DNA of 5,843 nucleotides, taken from Thauera sp. GTDB taxonomy: Bacteria; Pseudomonadota; Gammaproteobacteria; Burkholderiales; Rhodocyclaceae. A program made the translations under genes and the position numbers. The notes beneath the pieces were generated by a model. The model searched no databases and was not told the origin of the DNA. It saw nothing but the letters and a program-made list of their open reading frames with translations. The DNA lies in contig JAKLLJ010000220.1 in the NCBI GenBank assembly GCA_023150215.1, positions 1 to 5,843 of the forward strand. Reading direction: 5' to 3'. Shown one piece after another: positions 5,606-5,843 of the stretch. Every line of letters begins with the position of its first letter. The first letter of the stretch is position 1.

Positions 5606-5843
5606 TCAGCGCGCGGCGGGCGGGATCGGGCGGCGGCCCACTTCCACCTCGAGGTCGAGCGCCTCGGCGCCGCGCCGCACCCTGAACACCGCACGCTTGC
5701 CGGGTGAGAGCGCCGCGACCATGTCGAGCATCGCGCGCGGGTCGCGCACGCTCTCGCCGTCGAGCGCGACCAGAACGTCGCCCGGACGCACGCCCGCCCG
5801 ATCTGCCGGGCTGCCGCGCAGTACGCCGGCGATGAGCGCGCCG
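5606..5843 (-). CDS. HtrA/DegP-like (S1C family) serine protease, C-terminal PDZ end, partial
   Basis: Only the last 78 residues are visible; the gene enters from the right edge of the window and ends at a TGA whose complement is at 5606-5608. The reading frame begins at the edge with GALIAGVLRGSPADRAG and continues RPGDVLVALDGESV, the classic core of an HtrA PDZ domain, followed by a strand pattern ending FRVRRGAEALDLEVEVG and a short tail RPIPPAAR. By family knowledge this domain binds exposed C termini of misfolded envelope proteins and regulates an upstream trypsin-like Ser-His-Asp protease domain. The stop soon after one PDZ suggests either a single-PDZ DegS/AlgW-like protein or the second PDZ of a DegP/DegQ-like one; the window cannot decide, so no symbol is given. 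Other PDZ proteases are possible but less likely. Confidence 0.8.
   Translation of the reverse strand, partial: GALIAGVLRGSPADRAGVRPGDVLVALDGESVRDPRAMLDMVAALSPGKRAVFRVRRGAEALDLEVEVGRRPIPPAAR

Noticed and set aside
1..5843. Search for mobile elements, CRISPR arrays, tRNA/rRNA genes, riboswitches or an undescribed gene system.
   Set aside because: Almost all of the window is accounted for by well-known core genes with intact motifs; no repeat array, transposase, RNA-gene signature or unexplained stretch over 100 nt was seen.

Overview
This GC-rich window is a compact bacterial biosynthesis and secretion block. The protein sequences and the order hisB-hisH-hisA-hisF-hisI-hisE-hinT-tatA-tatB-tatC, followed by a convergent HtrA-type protease gene, fit a betaproteobacterium. 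Rhodocyclales (Azoarcus/Thauera-like) is my best guess, but it rests on remembered gene order and protein similarity, not on a search. Supporting details are a stand-alone HisB without a phosphatase domain and separate hisI and hisE genes, where enterobacteria have fusions of both.

Layout: positions 14-3600 carry six histidine genes on the plus strand, the distal half of a his cluster whose remaining genes (hisG, hisD, hisC and others) are not in the window. HisI and HisE open the ring and hydrolyse pyrophosphate from PR-ATP, HisA isomerises ProFAR, HisH and HisF form the glutamine amidotransferase/cyclase that yields IGP and AICAR, and HisB dehydrates IGP. Spacing tightens along the cluster: 61, 47 and 22 nt gaps, then 4-nt stop/start overlaps from hisF to hisI, hisI to hisE and hisE to hinT.

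Positions 3597-3944 encode a HIT-family nucleotide hydrolase (HinT type), overlapping hisE and only 10 nt ahead of tatA. Positions 3955-5578 hold tatA, tatB and tatC, the full twin-arginine translocase for folded proteins. tatB and tatC overlap by 4 nt, while tatA and tatB are separated by 95 nt containing a terminator-like hairpin, which would suit the known need for TatA in excess over TatB and TatC.

Positions 5606-5843 on the minus strand hold the C-terminal PDZ end of a DegP/DegS/HtrA-like protease that runs off the window. No mobile element, CRISPR array, RNA gene or evidently new system was seen. The region looks like conserved core genome, and the tatA-tatB intergenic structure is the most interesting part of it.
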